From: Blautia liquoris
Lineage (GTDB): Bacteria > Bacillota > Clostridia > Lachnospirales > Lachnospiraceae
Assembly: GCF_015159595.1 (NCBI RefSeq)
Contig: NZ_CP063304.1
Coordinates: forward strand, 2,480,001 to 2,544,000
Direction of reading: 5' to 3'
DNA: 64,000 nt
Shown here: piece by piece, positions 30,782 to 39,789 of the stretch
How positions within the stretch are numbered: position 1 is the first letter of the stretch
How the letters are laid out: every line of letters starts with the position of its first letter
Made by a program: the position numbers and the translations under genes
Notes under the pieces: generated by a model
What the model saw: only the letters and a program-made list of their open reading frames with translations
Told to the model about the DNA's origin: nothing
Databases searched by the model: none

Positions 30782-31576
30782 TCAGTATTTCTTGTTTCGT
30801 TTCATGTTGTAAGAATAGGACGGATTCAGCACAACGCCTCTTCCTCCAGAAACCTCCAGGCTTGTTGCTGTGATATAACTTGCCCCGTCACTGCACAAAA
30901 AAACAATGGCGTTTGCTATTTCTTCAGGTGATGCTACGCGATGAAGTAATGTACCATGTATATTTCTCTCCAGTTCCTCCTTTGATATAGTCGCTCTAAC
31001 TTTTGGCGTGAGAGTAAAACCGGGTAAAATAGAATTAACTCGAACTCCATAAGCAGCATACTCACCGGCAAATGTGACAGACAGACCCAATACCGCTGCC
31101 TTAAGAGGACCATAGAGAGTACTGCGCCCTATAGTACCACATCGTGCGGCAAGAGAACTAATATTAACGATACTGCCGCCGTCTCTTTTCATATAACGAA
31201 ATGCAGCCTGGCATCCATAGACTGTTGAGTTAAAACAAATATTGGTAACGCATTGAATTTGATCAAATGAATATTCATCACCAATCTTGGGGAACGATGC
31301 ACCTACATTATTAACCCAACAATCCAAACGTTTAAAATGCTCAAATATTTCTCCTGCAAACGCATAAATCTCATGCTCCTCAGTCACGTCCACAACTTGG
31401 CTGTAAATTTCACCAAGTTTTCCAAGTTCGGATTCTGCTTCCCTTAATTCCATGAAATTCCGTGCACAAATCGCAACTTTTGCACCTTCTTTAAGAAATT
31501 GTTCTGCTGCGGCGTAACCAATGCCCTTACTTCCACCAGTTACAACCACAACTTTCCCTTTTAATCCAAGTTCCAT
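30782..31576 (-). CDS. Short-chain dehydrogenase/reductase (SDR)
   Basis: A 264-residue classical SDR. The cofactor motif is VTGGSKGIGYA (residues 13-23), NNVG follows near residue 89, the catalytic Ser lies in IVNISSLA and the Tyr/Lys pair in YGPLK. The C-terminal GASYITATSLEVSGG segment is typical. It oxidises or reduces a hydroxyl/keto group with NAD(P)(H). It is the last gene of the cluster with DhaK/DhaL and CyuA-like proteins, so the substrate is probably a small hydroxy-keto compound, but the sequence does not identify it. Confidence 0.87.
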   Translation of the reverse strand: MELGLKGKVVVVTGGSKGIGYAAAEQFLKEGAKVAICARNFMELREAESELGKLGEIYSQVVDVTEEHEIYAFAGEIFEHFKRLDCWVNNVGASFPKIGDEYSFDQIQCVTNICFNSTVYGCQAAFRYMKRDGGSIVNISSLAARCGTIGRSTLYGPLKAAVLGLSVTFAGEYAAYGVRVNSILPGFTLTPKVRATISKEELERNIHGTLLHRVASPEEIANAIVFLCSDGASYITATSLEVSGGRGVVLNPSYSYNMKRNKKY

Positions 31577-31634
31577 AATGTTCTCCGATCCGCCATCCTT
31601 TGCCTGTTATAGAAAGCAGCTAAAACTATAAGTT

Positions 31635-32252
31635 TTATGGACAATAGTAGCTATAGATACCTTTGAAAATCAATTTGCCAACTACAGAACCTCCGTCCAA
31701 AATGCCGATGCTCTTATCGCCATAATAAGCTGCTCTGCCATGTACGGATCGCATCTTTCTGGTGCTTTCAGAACCTTTTTCGGCTGCCTCATAGGCTTTC
31801 ATAAAAATATCCCTATTTTTTTCACTCGATACCAATAAAACTGAAATTGCCGGACATAAGGCATCTAGTATGGTTTTTTCTCCTACTTTGGATTTTGCTT
31901 TATCCATAATCTTTTCCAAGCCCTTTTCCATTGCTATAGCTGCTTCATTTAGATTTGCCTCCTCCTTACCTTTGAGTTCTTTTGCCATTCCCATCATTCC
32001 AATAGAGATGATGGTTCCCAGAGATGATGGAGCTGCTTCATTGAAAGTAGAACTGCAAGCCATCATCAATCGTCCCAAATCTTTTTCTTCAAATGTATTA
32101 AGCTTTAATACAACAGTATTAAATCCTGAACTCATGGAAATACCTAAATCTCCATCGCCATTTTGCTGGTCTAGTTCTGTTAAATACTCCTTATTCTCAT
32201 TCATAATTCCACTGATCTTTGACAGGATACCCTTTAAATCACTTGCATTCAT
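31635..32252 (-). CDS. dhaL: Dihydroxyacetone kinase-type subunit L (DhaL-like)
   Basis: A DhaL/DAK2-domain protein of 205 residues, counted from the ATG at 32252 with GGGAG upstream. The Mg-nucleotide site is visible as QQNGDGDLGISMSSGF, close to the D-x4-D-x-D pattern of DhaL. The nucleotide loop reads APSSLGTII, where classical DhaL has a GGTSG-like loop. With DhaK next door it would phosphorylate a short keto-sugar. No DhaM phosphotransfer subunit is present, so ATP as direct donor is likely. Confidence 0.82.
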   Translation of the reverse strand: MNASDLKGILSKISGIMNENKEYLTELDQQNGDGDLGISMSSGFNTVVLKLNTFEEKDLGRLMMACSSTFNEAAPSSLGTIISIGMMGMAKELKGKEEANLNEAAIAMEKGLEKIMDKAKSKVGEKTILDALCPAISVLLVSSEKNRDIFMKAYEAAEKGSESTRKMRSVHGRAAYYGDKSIGILDGGSVVGKLIFKGIYSYYCP

Positions 32253-32269
32253 ACAAATCAATCTCCCTG

Positions 32270-33277
32270 TTATTTATTGTAATTCGTATAGAAAGGTGTT
32301 GACGCAGGACTTCTTAGTAAGGATTTTAAATCCGCATCCAATTTTAAAACCGTTAATGACAAGCCCGCCATCTCCATAGAAGTGGCATACTCACCTATAT
32401 GGGGCATATATACCTTAATATTCTTCTCAGCTAATATCATATGTATCTTTCGATATACGATCAGCAGCTCTTCCATAGGAGTTGCGCCCAGTCCATTTAT
32501 CATGACCGAAACTTCTTCCTCTCCTTGAACCGGCATATCGTTGAATATCTTTTCTAAGAGGATCCGAGCAATCTCATCGGCAGTCATCATCTTAGACACC
32601 TCAATTCCAGGCTCTCCATGAATACCCATACCAATCTCTATTTCATCTTCTCCAATTGAAAAGGTAGGTTTTCCTACCTCTGGAACAATACAAGGAGATA
32701 GTGCTACACCCACAGATCTTGTGCTTTTCAATGCTTTCTCTGTTAATTTGCTCACTTCATCTAAACTCATCATCTGTTCTGCAGCAGCTCCAGCGATCTT
32801 AAAAGCATACACCATACCTGCTACACCTCTTCGCTTATCTAAGGTATTCCTTGAACTTGAAGCAACATCATCTCTGACCCTAATTGTCCTAGTTTCTATG
32901 CCTTCAAATTCCACCATTTCACAGGCCATATCAAAGTTCATATTATCTCCGCCGTAGTTTCCATAAAGGCAGAGAACACCACTACCATAGTCGCATGCTC
33001 TGATCATATCTGCCATCTTCTTAGACGAGGGAGATGCAAATACATTTCCAACGGCACATCCATCCAACATTCCTTGTCCAACATAACCCAAAAACATGGG
33101 AAGATGTCCACTCCCGCCGGCCGTAACGATACCAACCTTTCCTTTCCTTACTGAAGAATTTGTCAACAAAATCCTTCTGTCATTATTTAACAGCTTTACC
33201 CGATCCGCATATGCAAGGATAATTCCTTCCATTGTTTCGTCTACAAAATTCTCAGCTTTATTCATAATTTTCTTCAT
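32270..33277 (-). CDS. dhaK: Dihydroxyacetone kinase-type subunit K (DhaK-like)
   Basis: A 335-residue DAK1-domain protein. It has GGSGHLPMFLGYVGQGMLDG (GGSGHEP in classical DhaK), NYGGDNMNFDMA with the acid/base Asp, and the covalent substrate-binding His in GMGIHGEPGIEV. The substitutions around the active site, together with the absence of glycerol genes, suggest a substrate other than dihydroxyacetone, such as a C4 ketose or a modified C3 compound. It forms a split kinase with the DhaL-like protein encoded 17 bp downstream. Confidence 0.85.
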   Translation of the reverse strand: MKKIMNKAENFVDETMEGIILAYADRVKLLNNDRRILLTNSSVRKGKVGIVTAGGSGHLPMFLGYVGQGMLDGCAVGNVFASPSSKKMADMIRACDYGSGVLCLYGNYGGDNMNFDMACEMVEFEGIETRTIRVRDDVASSSRNTLDKRRGVAGMVYAFKIAGAAAEQMMSLDEVSKLTEKALKSTRSVGVALSPCIVPEVGKPTFSIGEDEIEIGMGIHGEPGIEVSKMMTADEIARILLEKIFNDMPVQGEEEVSVMINGLGATPMEELLIVYRKIHMILAEKNIKVYMPHIGEYATSMEMAGLSLTVLKLDADLKSLLRSPASTPFYTNYNK

Positions 33278-33318
33278 ATTTATATCTCTCCAATTTAAAC
33301 TTATACTTGTCTTTTGGT

Positions 33319-34029
33319 CTAAACACCCAGATATGCCTTCTTCACCTTTTGATCCGAAAGTAGATCCTTTCCTGTCCCTTCTATTGTGATACTTCCTGTT
33401 TCAAGTACATATCCTCTATCTGCGATAGAAAGTGCCATTGAAGCGTTTTGTTCCACGAGTAATACCGTTTTCCCTTCTTCTCGAATCTTCAAAATCAATT
33501 CAAAGATCTCTTCCACAATAATTGGGGCCAGACCCAGGGAAGGTTCATCTAGCATAATGATCTCTGGATCCATCATAAGGCCTCTGGCAATTGCAAGCAT
33601 TTGCTGTTCTCCACCGGATAAACTTCCTCCATACTGTTTTGTGCGATCTTTCAACTTCGGAAACAACCTATAATTCTCCTCAAGAAGACAATCAATATCC
33701 TGTTTCTTTAAACTGGGATTTCCAATGGTTCCTGCTATCAGGTTCTCATATACTGTCAAATCAGGGAAGATCTTCCGCCCTTCAGGAACATGACAAATCC
33801 CCTTCCTTACGATTCGATCAGGCGAAATTTTGGATATATCCTCCCCCTTAAACAAGATACTGCCGGAAAACTTAGAAACCAAAGCTGATACTGCCATAAG
33901 CGTTGTTGTTTTTCCTGCTCCGTTCCCGCCAATTAATGTAACGATTTCGCCCTCCGTTACATGCAGGCTGACACCAGAGAGTGCCGAAATATATCCATAG
34001 TTGACAGATAGGTTTTCAATCTTTAACAT
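33319..34029 (-). CDS. livF: Branched-chain amino acid-type ABC transporter ATPase (LivF)
   Basis: A 236-residue ABC ATPase. Walker A is GGNGAGKTT, the signature YGGSLSGGEQQMLAIARG, and Walker B IIMLDEPSLGLAP; the VEQNASMALSIADRGYVLETG stretch is diagnostic of LivF. It energises the hydrophobic amino acid transporter (HAAT) complex together with LivG, in a five-gene set that is complete here. Confidence 0.9.
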   Translation of the reverse strand: MLKIENLSVNYGYISALSGVSLHVTEGEIVTLIGGNGAGKTTTLMAVSALVSKFSGSILFKGEDISKISPDRIVRKGICHVPEGRKIFPDLTVYENLIAGTIGNPSLKKQDIDCLLEENYRLFPKLKDRTKQYGGSLSGGEQQMLAIARGLMMDPEIIMLDEPSLGLAPIIVEEIFELILKIREEGKTVLLVEQNASMALSIADRGYVLETGSITIEGTGKDLLSDQKVKKAYLGV

Positions 34030-34030
34030 C

Positions 34031-34816
34031 TTATGTGTCTGCCTCCTTTGTCAATAATCCTTTGCCAAAATAAGCCTCTTGAACCAACGGGTCGTTCTTC
34101 ACATGATCAGGATTACCCTCACAGATCTTCTTTCCAAAGTTAAGAACTAAAATTCGATCACAGGTATTCATTACAAATTTCATGTCATGTTCTATAACCA
34201 CGATCGTATATCCATCCTTATTCAATTTCTTAATAAATAGCATCAGATCCCTGGTCTCATTTGGATTCATACCAGCAGCCGGTTCATCCAGAAGCAACAC
34301 TTTTGGATCAAGAGCCAACGCTCTGGCAATCTCTACCCTACGCTGTATTCCATAGGAGAGGTTGCCTGCCATGGTATCCTTATACGGACTAAGTCCAACC
34401 TGCTCCACAATCTCTAATGCGCGCCTATTAACAAACTGCTCATCCTTCCTATAGGTTGATGTATGCAATATAGCATTCAATACATTTGTTTTCGTATGTA
34501 CATGGAATCCGATCTTTACATTTTCCATAACACTCATAAATTTAAACAACTGTATATTCTGGAAGGTCCTTGCCAGTCCTTTATTTGCAATTCGCTCCGA
34601 ACGCATACCGGTAATATTTTCGTTACTCAGCCATATCCCGCCTCTAGTCAGCGAATAGACCCCAGAACACATATTGAAAAAAGTGGTTTTCCCCGCACCA
34701 TTAGGTCCGATTATGCCAAAAATCTCACCTGAGTTGATGCTCATGTCAACCTCGTCCACCGCTTTCAGACCGCCAAAATATTTAGACACCTTTTTTGCCT
34801 CTAATATTATACTCAT
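34031..34816 (-). CDS. livG: Branched-chain amino acid-type ABC transporter ATPase (LivG)
   Basis: A 261-residue ABC ATPase. Walker A is GPNGAGKTT; NKGLARTFQNIQLFKFMSVMEN and LLLDEPAAGMNPNETRDLM are LivG signatures. Its ATG overlaps the livM stop by 4 bp, and livF starts 1 base after its stop. It is the second ATPase of the HAAT importer. Confidence 0.9.
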   Translation of the reverse strand: MSIILEAKKVSKYFGGLKAVDEVDMSINSGEIFGIIGPNGAGKTTFFNMCSGVYSLTRGGIWLSNENITGMRSERIANKGLARTFQNIQLFKFMSVMENVKIGFHVHTKTNVLNAILHTSTYRKDEQFVNRRALEIVEQVGLSPYKDTMAGNLSYGIQRRVEIARALALDPKVLLLDEPAAGMNPNETRDLMLFIKKLNKDGYTIVVIEHDMKFVMNTCDRILVLNFGKKICEGNPDHVKNDPLVQEAYFGKGLLTKEADT

Positions 34817-35829
34817 GCTGCCTCACGCCCCTTCTTCTTACCTCGATCACTCTTCTTCATAATCTTTCCTCCAGAGAGGATACTTTGAGTAGCACCAAAG
34901 AGTCCCTGTGGTCTCAACCACATCATTCCTATGATTAATATTGCATAGACCACCATGCGATATTCGCTTATAGGTCGCAGTAATTCGGTAACAATATTAA
35001 TAACTATAGATCCCGCGATGGGTCCTACCATGGTTCCCATTCCTCCTACGATAACCATGGCTAAAATATTAAATCCTTCATCCAAAGTGAAAAAGGTAGG
35101 ATCGATATACCGCGTATAGGGTGCATAAGCTGCACCAGCAATTCCCGCCCAAAAAGCCCCATACATAAAGTTCATAGCTTTGTATTTAGATGCCTCAACT
35201 CCCAAAGATTTTGCTGCAAGTTCATCCTCACGAATGGACATCCAAGCACGTCCTATTCTGGATTTAATAACCCTGCTAGTCGCAAAAACGAAGAGAATTA
35301 CTAAGAAAAGAAAGATATAGTAGTATTGTATGGCAGATTTGAACTCCAACCCAAAGAGCGAAGGAACTGCGATCCCCTTTATCCCCATAGGGCCACCGGT
35401 TAATCCATTCCAATTTAATACAGTAAGGCGGATGATCTCTGAAAAGCCTAGAGTAACGATAGATAGATACTTACCGCTTAATCTCAATGTAGGAAGTGCA
35501 ATCAACAGCCCAAATATTGCTGTAATAATTCCCGAGATTGGCAATAAAATCCAAAAATTCATTCCCGCCTTCAAAGATAAGATCGCTTCCGCATATGCCC
35601 CTATACAAAAAAACCCGGCATAGCCGATGCAGAACTGGCTGCTATAGCCATTGATTACATTCAAGCCTCCTGCAAGAAGTATATATAACAATATGCGACA
35701 AATGATTCCCATAATATAGTTTTTTGGAAATACTGAGGGCACGGTAAGTAACAGTATGAAAAGTACGGCCATGGAAACGATCTTATGCTCATCCCACAGT
35801 TTTTGGACTTTGTTCATGAGTTGATTCAT
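34813..35829 (-). CDS. livM: Branched-chain amino acid-type ABC permease (LivM)
   Basis: A 338-residue permease with about nine membrane segments and the LivM signature GRAWMSIREDELAAKSLGVE. GGMGTMVGPIAGS near the C-terminus is also typical. The tail is basic (KKSDRGKKKGREAA). The start overlaps the livH stop (TAATG). It forms the membrane channel with LivH. Confidence 0.9.
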   Translation of the reverse strand: MNQLMNKVQKLWDEHKIVSMAVLFILLLTVPSVFPKNYIMGIICRILLYILLAGGLNVINGYSSQFCIGYAGFFCIGAYAEAILSLKAGMNFWILLPISGIITAIFGLLIALPTLRLSGKYLSIVTLGFSEIIRLTVLNWNGLTGGPMGIKGIAVPSLFGLEFKSAIQYYYIFLFLVILFVFATSRVIKSRIGRAWMSIREDELAAKSLGVEASKYKAMNFMYGAFWAGIAGAAYAPYTRYIDPTFFTLDEGFNILAMVIVGGMGTMVGPIAGSIVINIVTELLRPISEYRMVVYAILIIGMMWLRPQGLFGATQSILSGGKIMKKSDRGKKKGREAA

Positions 35830-36704
35830 TATGGTCTTACTCCTTTCTTACTTCCGAAACCTTCCGGCCTTATCAGAAGAATCAGTATTAAAAATCCAAA
35901 TGCAAATACATCACGAAAACTTGCTGAAGAAAACGTAATACCTAGGTTTTCAATAATGCCAATAATGACTCCACCCAAGGCAGAAAACCCCGTATCTGTC
36001 AATCCGCCAAGAACGGATGATGAGAAAGCTTTCATACCTAAAGATCCACCCATAGTAACTTGCATACTCTGATAATAAATTGATATCAGCAGGCCAGAAA
36101 CCCCAGCCAAACCGCACCCAATACAGTTCCCCACTAAGGCAGTTTTTCTTACATTTACCCCCATTAAGCTGGCCGCCTTTTTATCCTGACTAACCGTTCT
36201 AAGTTTGATTCCCCACCTTGTTTTTTTGATAAAAAAGTTCAGCAGCAAAGCTAGAATAATAACTGTAGTCAATATCATAATCTGAATCATAGATACTTTG
36301 ACAATTCCAATATGAAATACCTTGTTATCAATTACGTTAAGCAAGGGCTTTTGATTGGGCCCGAATATAATTTGTCCCAGATTTTTGATAAGCATACTTA
36401 CACCAATGCTACATATTAAAGAGATGTGAAAAGGCGCATCAAGAAAATGATCATAACACACAAAATATATAAACATCCCAATCAGCCAGGATGCAGCAAA
36501 ACTACCAACAATACCTAGTATTAGGTTGTTTCCGACAATTTGAAAGATATAGAATGACGCAAATGCACCAATCATAATGACTTCGCCATGAGCAAAGGTA
36601 ATAAGGCCCGTTATCCCGACAACAACTGAGTATCCCACTGCCATAAGAGCATAGATGGCACCTTGGCTTATACCATTAATCAATTGATTGAGAAAATACT
36701 CCAT
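35829..36704 (-). CDS. livH: Branched-chain amino acid-type ABC permease (LivH)
   Basis: A 291-residue permease beginning MEYFLNQLINGISQGAIYAL, the standard LivH opening, at the ATG at 36704 with AAGGAGG upstream. An in-frame start 18 codons earlier lacks a ribosome site. GLITFAHGEVIMIGAF and SVLGGLTDTGFSALGGVIIG are family signatures. Several recent examples of such HAAT systems carry ligands other than branched-chain amino acids (amides, urea, aromatic acids). Confidence 0.9.
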   Translation of the reverse strand: MEYFLNQLINGISQGAIYALMAVGYSVVVGITGLITFAHGEVIMIGAFASFYIFQIVGNNLILGIVGSFAASWLIGMFIYFVCYDHFLDAPFHISLICSIGVSMLIKNLGQIIFGPNQKPLLNVIDNKVFHIGIVKVSMIQIMILTTVIILALLLNFFIKKTRWGIKLRTVSQDKKAASLMGVNVRKTALVGNCIGCGLAGVSGLLISIYYQSMQVTMGGSLGMKAFSSSVLGGLTDTGFSALGGVIIGIIENLGITFSSASFRDVFAFGFLILILLIRPEGFGSKKGVRP

Positions 36705-36783
36705 CAAATGAACCTCCTTCTGATAATATTTAATGCTACAACGACATCCTTCAATCATGGATATCGTTGTAGTTCTTTACAAG

Positions 36784-37959
36784 TTACCCAGCATAGTCAT
36801 ATCCCTCTTTGATAACAAATTTTCCATCTTCGACCGCACAGATCAGGTAAGATCGTTGAATATCTCCGTCTTCTGAGAACTCGATTGGTCCTGAAAGTCC
36901 CTCGTATTTCACTTTTTGAAGATTATCTCGGATTGCATCCCTTGTGATCTCTCCATCGCCAATCATTTTAATAGCTTCAGCAATCAAGTAAACAGAATCA
37001 TAGGCTACTACAGGGTGAACGGTAGGCTCAAATCCGGCCTTCTTTATAAAAGTTTCTTTCCAGTCCATTTGTTCCCTATTTTCACTGTCAAAGAAAAATG
37101 GGGTAGAAGTGATCAAACCTTCTGCATTCTCACCAGCGAGGTCAATGATTTGCTGTGATGTTCCTGGGCCCAAAGCCGTAACCTGTACATTCCAGTCTGC
37201 CTGAGCAATCTGATTGATTATCTGGGAAACAGCTCCCTGGTCAAATATGATAACAACTTCCGGACTTGCCGCTTGTACTTTTGAAATTAAGGAAGAGAAA
37301 TCCTTCTCGTCTTGAACATAATCTGCCTCTGCAACAACTTCTACACCAGCCTCTTTTGCGCCCATCTTGAAGTTCTCAATCGACGAAACACCCCAATCGC
37401 TGTTTATGTAAATTAAGCCTACTTTTTTCTTGCCTAAATATTTATCCACAATATATTTAGCAAAAAAAGGTGCCTCCCCATCTTGACGCCCCATAATTGA
37501 AAAAGTATAGGGACTCATCGAAGCATAATCCGGGTTAGAAGCTGTCGGAGATAGCTGAACGATCCCAGCTGCATCAACAATTGGTGCATTCGCCATGCAC
37601 GACCCCGAGGCAAAGTCCCCAATGATCGCTTTTATATCATCATTATCTCCAAATTTTCTTGCTAGGTCAGAACTTTCCTTTTGATCTCCTTTAGAATCAG
37701 CGACTTCAATCTCTAATTTTTTTCCATTTACACCTCCGGCATTGTTTATCTCCTCAATTGCCATTTCAGCTGCTACTTCAAACCCTTTTCCATACTCTGC
37801 ATTTGTTCCAGTTAAAGGTGCCAGTAACCCTAATTTCACTACGTTGTCCCCTTTACCTGCTTTATTGTCTGAGTCACTGTTCGCATCACTGCTACATCCG
37901 CTGATTAAAGTTACAAACAGCGTAACGCAAAGCAGGCTTGCCAATCCTTTTTTCTTCAT
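36784..37959 (-). CDS. Substrate-binding lipoprotein of the Liv-type ABC importer
   Basis: A 391-residue type I periplasmic-binding protein of the LivJ family. The lipobox has Cys22 (ISGC), and the mature part begins VVKLGLLAPLTGTNAEYGKGFEVAAEM. It would capture a small amino-acid-like ligand for LivHMGF. Because the same operon encodes a cysteine desulfidase homologue and an ATC-hydrolase homologue, the ligand may be a sulfur-containing amino acid derivative rather than a branched-chain amino acid (inference). Confidence 0.88.
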   Translation of the reverse strand: MKKKGLASLLCVTLFVTLISGCSSDANSDSDNKAGKGDNVVKLGLLAPLTGTNAEYGKGFEVAAEMAIEEINNAGGVNGKKLEIEVADSKGDQKESSDLARKFGDNDDIKAIIGDFASGSCMANAPIVDAAGIVQLSPTASNPDYASMSPYTFSIMGRQDGEAPFFAKYIVDKYLGKKKVGLIYINSDWGVSSIENFKMGAKEAGVEVVAEADYVQDEKDFSSLISKVQAASPEVVIIFDQGAVSQIINQIAQADWNVQVTALGPGTSQQIIDLAGENAEGLITSTPFFFDSENREQMDWKETFIKKAGFEPTVHPVVAYDSVYLIAEAIKMIGDGEITRDAIRDNLQKVKYEGLSGPIEFSEDGDIQRSYLICAVEDGKFVIKEGYDYAG

Positions 37960-37982
37960 ACTTTTGTTCTCCGTATTCCTTC

Positions 37983-38471
37983 TTATTTATGAAAGTGCAA
38001 TTTACATGTAGAACATCCCTTAGCGATCGTATCCGTTAAATCCAGCTTTAATCCCATGGCTTCAGCAATTCCTCGGTCTCCGTCCATTGCAACATCACAT
38101 AATAGTTCACATGTTTTATCGTCAAATTCTAACTTTTTCCACGCATTTACTAAAGGGCAATAATGAAATTCTATTTTCAGATCATCCTCGCCAACGTCTA
38201 TGCCATCCATTTCGAATGTTTTAATTCCGACCTCATTCAAAAAAGCATTTTTAAAATCCACGCAGCTATCAGGATTGGCACAGTTATCCTTAAACCCATC
38301 TCCATGGATGTTTCCACAACGTTTAATTGCCTTTCTTAGAACAGTTTCTGCGTCTAATCCAGCCTTAACAGCCTCATCATAGATCAGACCCATCCAAGTT
38401 GCTCTGTGCTCAAGCTGTGCCCTGTTAATATCGACTTTTTCCTCTTTTATTGATGGTGTATTCTTAATCAT
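37983..38471 (-). CDS. L-2-amino-thiazoline-4-carboxylate hydrolase-like protein
   Basis: A 162-residue protein, counted from the ATG at 38471 with AAAGGAG upstream. The C-terminal half, with FHYCPLVNAWKKL, LLCDVAMDGDRGIAEAMG and GCSTCKLHFHK, matches what I know of the ATC hydrolase-like family. The founding activity opens 2-amino-thiazoline-4-carboxylate to N-carbamoyl-cysteine. Conserved Cys and His residues (HYC, CSTC, HFH) could bind metal. The gene lies between the CyuA-like gene and the Liv importer, supporting a role in sulfur amino acid breakdown. The exact substrate in this family is often unknown. Confidence 0.68.
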   Translation of the reverse strand: MIKNTPSIKEEKVDINRAQLEHRATWMGLIYDEAVKAGLDAETVLRKAIKRCGNIHGDGFKDNCANPDSCVDFKNAFLNEVGIKTFEMDGIDVGEDDLKIEFHYCPLVNAWKKLEFDDKTCELLCDVAMDGDRGIAEAMGLKLDLTDTIAKGCSTCKLHFHK

Positions 38472-38508
38472 TTTTTCTCCTTTATCATTCTTTGTCAACT
38501 ATGTCTTT

Positions 38509-39789
38509 TTACTCTTCAACCATTATCTTTAATATCACATCGTCTGTGACTTTCATCCCTTCCTTTGCCAGCCTAATCACGGCTTGAACTGTATCTTCTA
38601 CCTGATCCTTTACGATTCCTTCACCTGGCGAAAATTGCTTTCCCTTTAAAGCCATTGTTGAGCCAATTATGGCCGCATCTACGCTTGATGCAATCTTTGC
38701 TGCACAAGATGGCTTTGCTCCATCGCAAATAATTCCTGAAATATTAGCAAGCGTATTGGTAATGGTTTTGGAAACCTCTTCAATCCCGCCATGATATAGA
38801 TAAGTTATTCCTGCTCCAGCTCCTGCCGCTGCATTGACAACTCCACAATAGGCGGATAATAGTCCAATTCTTGACTTTTGATAGATCGCAATCAGATTGC
38901 TCAGCGTAAGAGCCCTATATATTTGCTGCTGAGTACATCCTAGCCCCTTTCCAAATTCAATCACCGGCAGTGAAACCGTCATTCCCTGATTCCCGCTCCC
39001 TGAATTGATTATAACTGGCAACTCGCATCCACTCATCCTTGCATCCGACCCGGCAGCAGCCTTTGCTCTTGCCCGAACTTTAATATCCTCGCCATAAATT
39101 TCTATAAGTGTTGAACCTATATTTTCTCCATAGTTATTTCTTAATCCTTCTTCCGCAACCGCTGAGTTATATTCAATCTGTCCGCATAAAACGGGTTCTA
39201 CGTCTTTGATATCCACAGTATTGGCAAATTCATATATATCATTTAAATTTAGTGTACTATAGTTGATATTGCCTTCCCCTGGATCTTCTTCATCATACGG
39301 TAGATCAAGTAATCTTTCGCCATTTTTTTCAATTCGAACGATCCCCGTGTGGGTATGTATGACCTCCACCAGTGAATAATCATCGTCCTTGAACATCTTT
39401 ACAATGATATGTAACTTTGCCTTGGTATCCAATATTCTGCTCTCGCATAATTCCCCATCTAACAGCTCTCTTGTTTTCTTTAAGTCCGTCTGGGTCACAC
39501 TAGTCAAAACTTCCAATCCCCTGGAACTGTCACCGCCGCAAGTACCTAGCAGAGTAGCCGCTTTAATACCTTTTAGGTCTCCGGTAGTTGGAACGATTAC
39601 TCCCTTTGCATTTTTTATTATATTACCACTACATTCAGTGATAATTTTATCTGGAAATTTCCCAAGAACATCTTTTGCTTTGGCTGCTACATAGGCAATG
39701 GCAATTGGTTCTGTGCATCCTAAGGAAGGCAATAGTTCTTTCTCCAGAATCTTTATGTAGGTTTGATACCTTCCCTTCTCTAAACTCAT
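38509..39789 (-). CDS. cyuA: L-cysteine desulfidase family protein (CyuA/UPF0597)
   Basis: A 426-residue member of the serine dehydratase alpha-like UPF0597 family. The N-terminal motif PSLGCTEPIAIAYVAAKA contains the first conserved Cys25; IICDGAKPSCAAKIASSVDA near residue 350 supplies further cysteines expected to hold an Fe-S cluster. GSGNQGMTVSLPV is another family block. E. coli CyuA and the archaeal desulfidase convert cysteine to pyruvate, ammonia and sulfide without PLP. As first gene of the operon it probably defines the chemistry: C-S or C-O elimination on an imported amino acid. Confidence 0.85.
   Translation of the reverse strand: MSLEKGRYQTYIKILEKELLPSLGCTEPIAIAYVAAKAKDVLGKFPDKIITECSGNIIKNAKGVIVPTTGDLKGIKAATLLGTCGGDSSRGLEVLTSVTQTDLKKTRELLDGELCESRILDTKAKLHIIVKMFKDDDYSLVEVIHTHTGIVRIEKNGERLLDLPYDEEDPGEGNINYSTLNLNDIYEFANTVDIKDVEPVLCGQIEYNSAVAEEGLRNNYGENIGSTLIEIYGEDIKVRARAKAAAGSDARMSGCELPVIINSGSGNQGMTVSLPVIEFGKGLGCTQQQIYRALTLSNLIAIYQKSRIGLLSAYCGVVNAAAGAGAGITYLYHGGIEEVSKTITNTLANISGIICDGAKPSCAAKIASSVDAAIIGSTMALKGKQFSPGEGIVKDQVEDTVQAVIRLAKEGMKVTDDVILKIMVEE

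Noticed and set aside
31870-32379. A 169-codon plus-strand frame across the dhaL/dhaK junction
   Set aside because: It overlaps two well-supported genes on the other strand and looks like a shadow of their codon pattern.
33319-37959. Ordinary leucine/isoleucine/valine uptake system
   Set aside because: The family assignment stands, but its place between desulfidase and kinase genes makes a different ligand likely, so I did not assign branched-chain amino acids as substrate.
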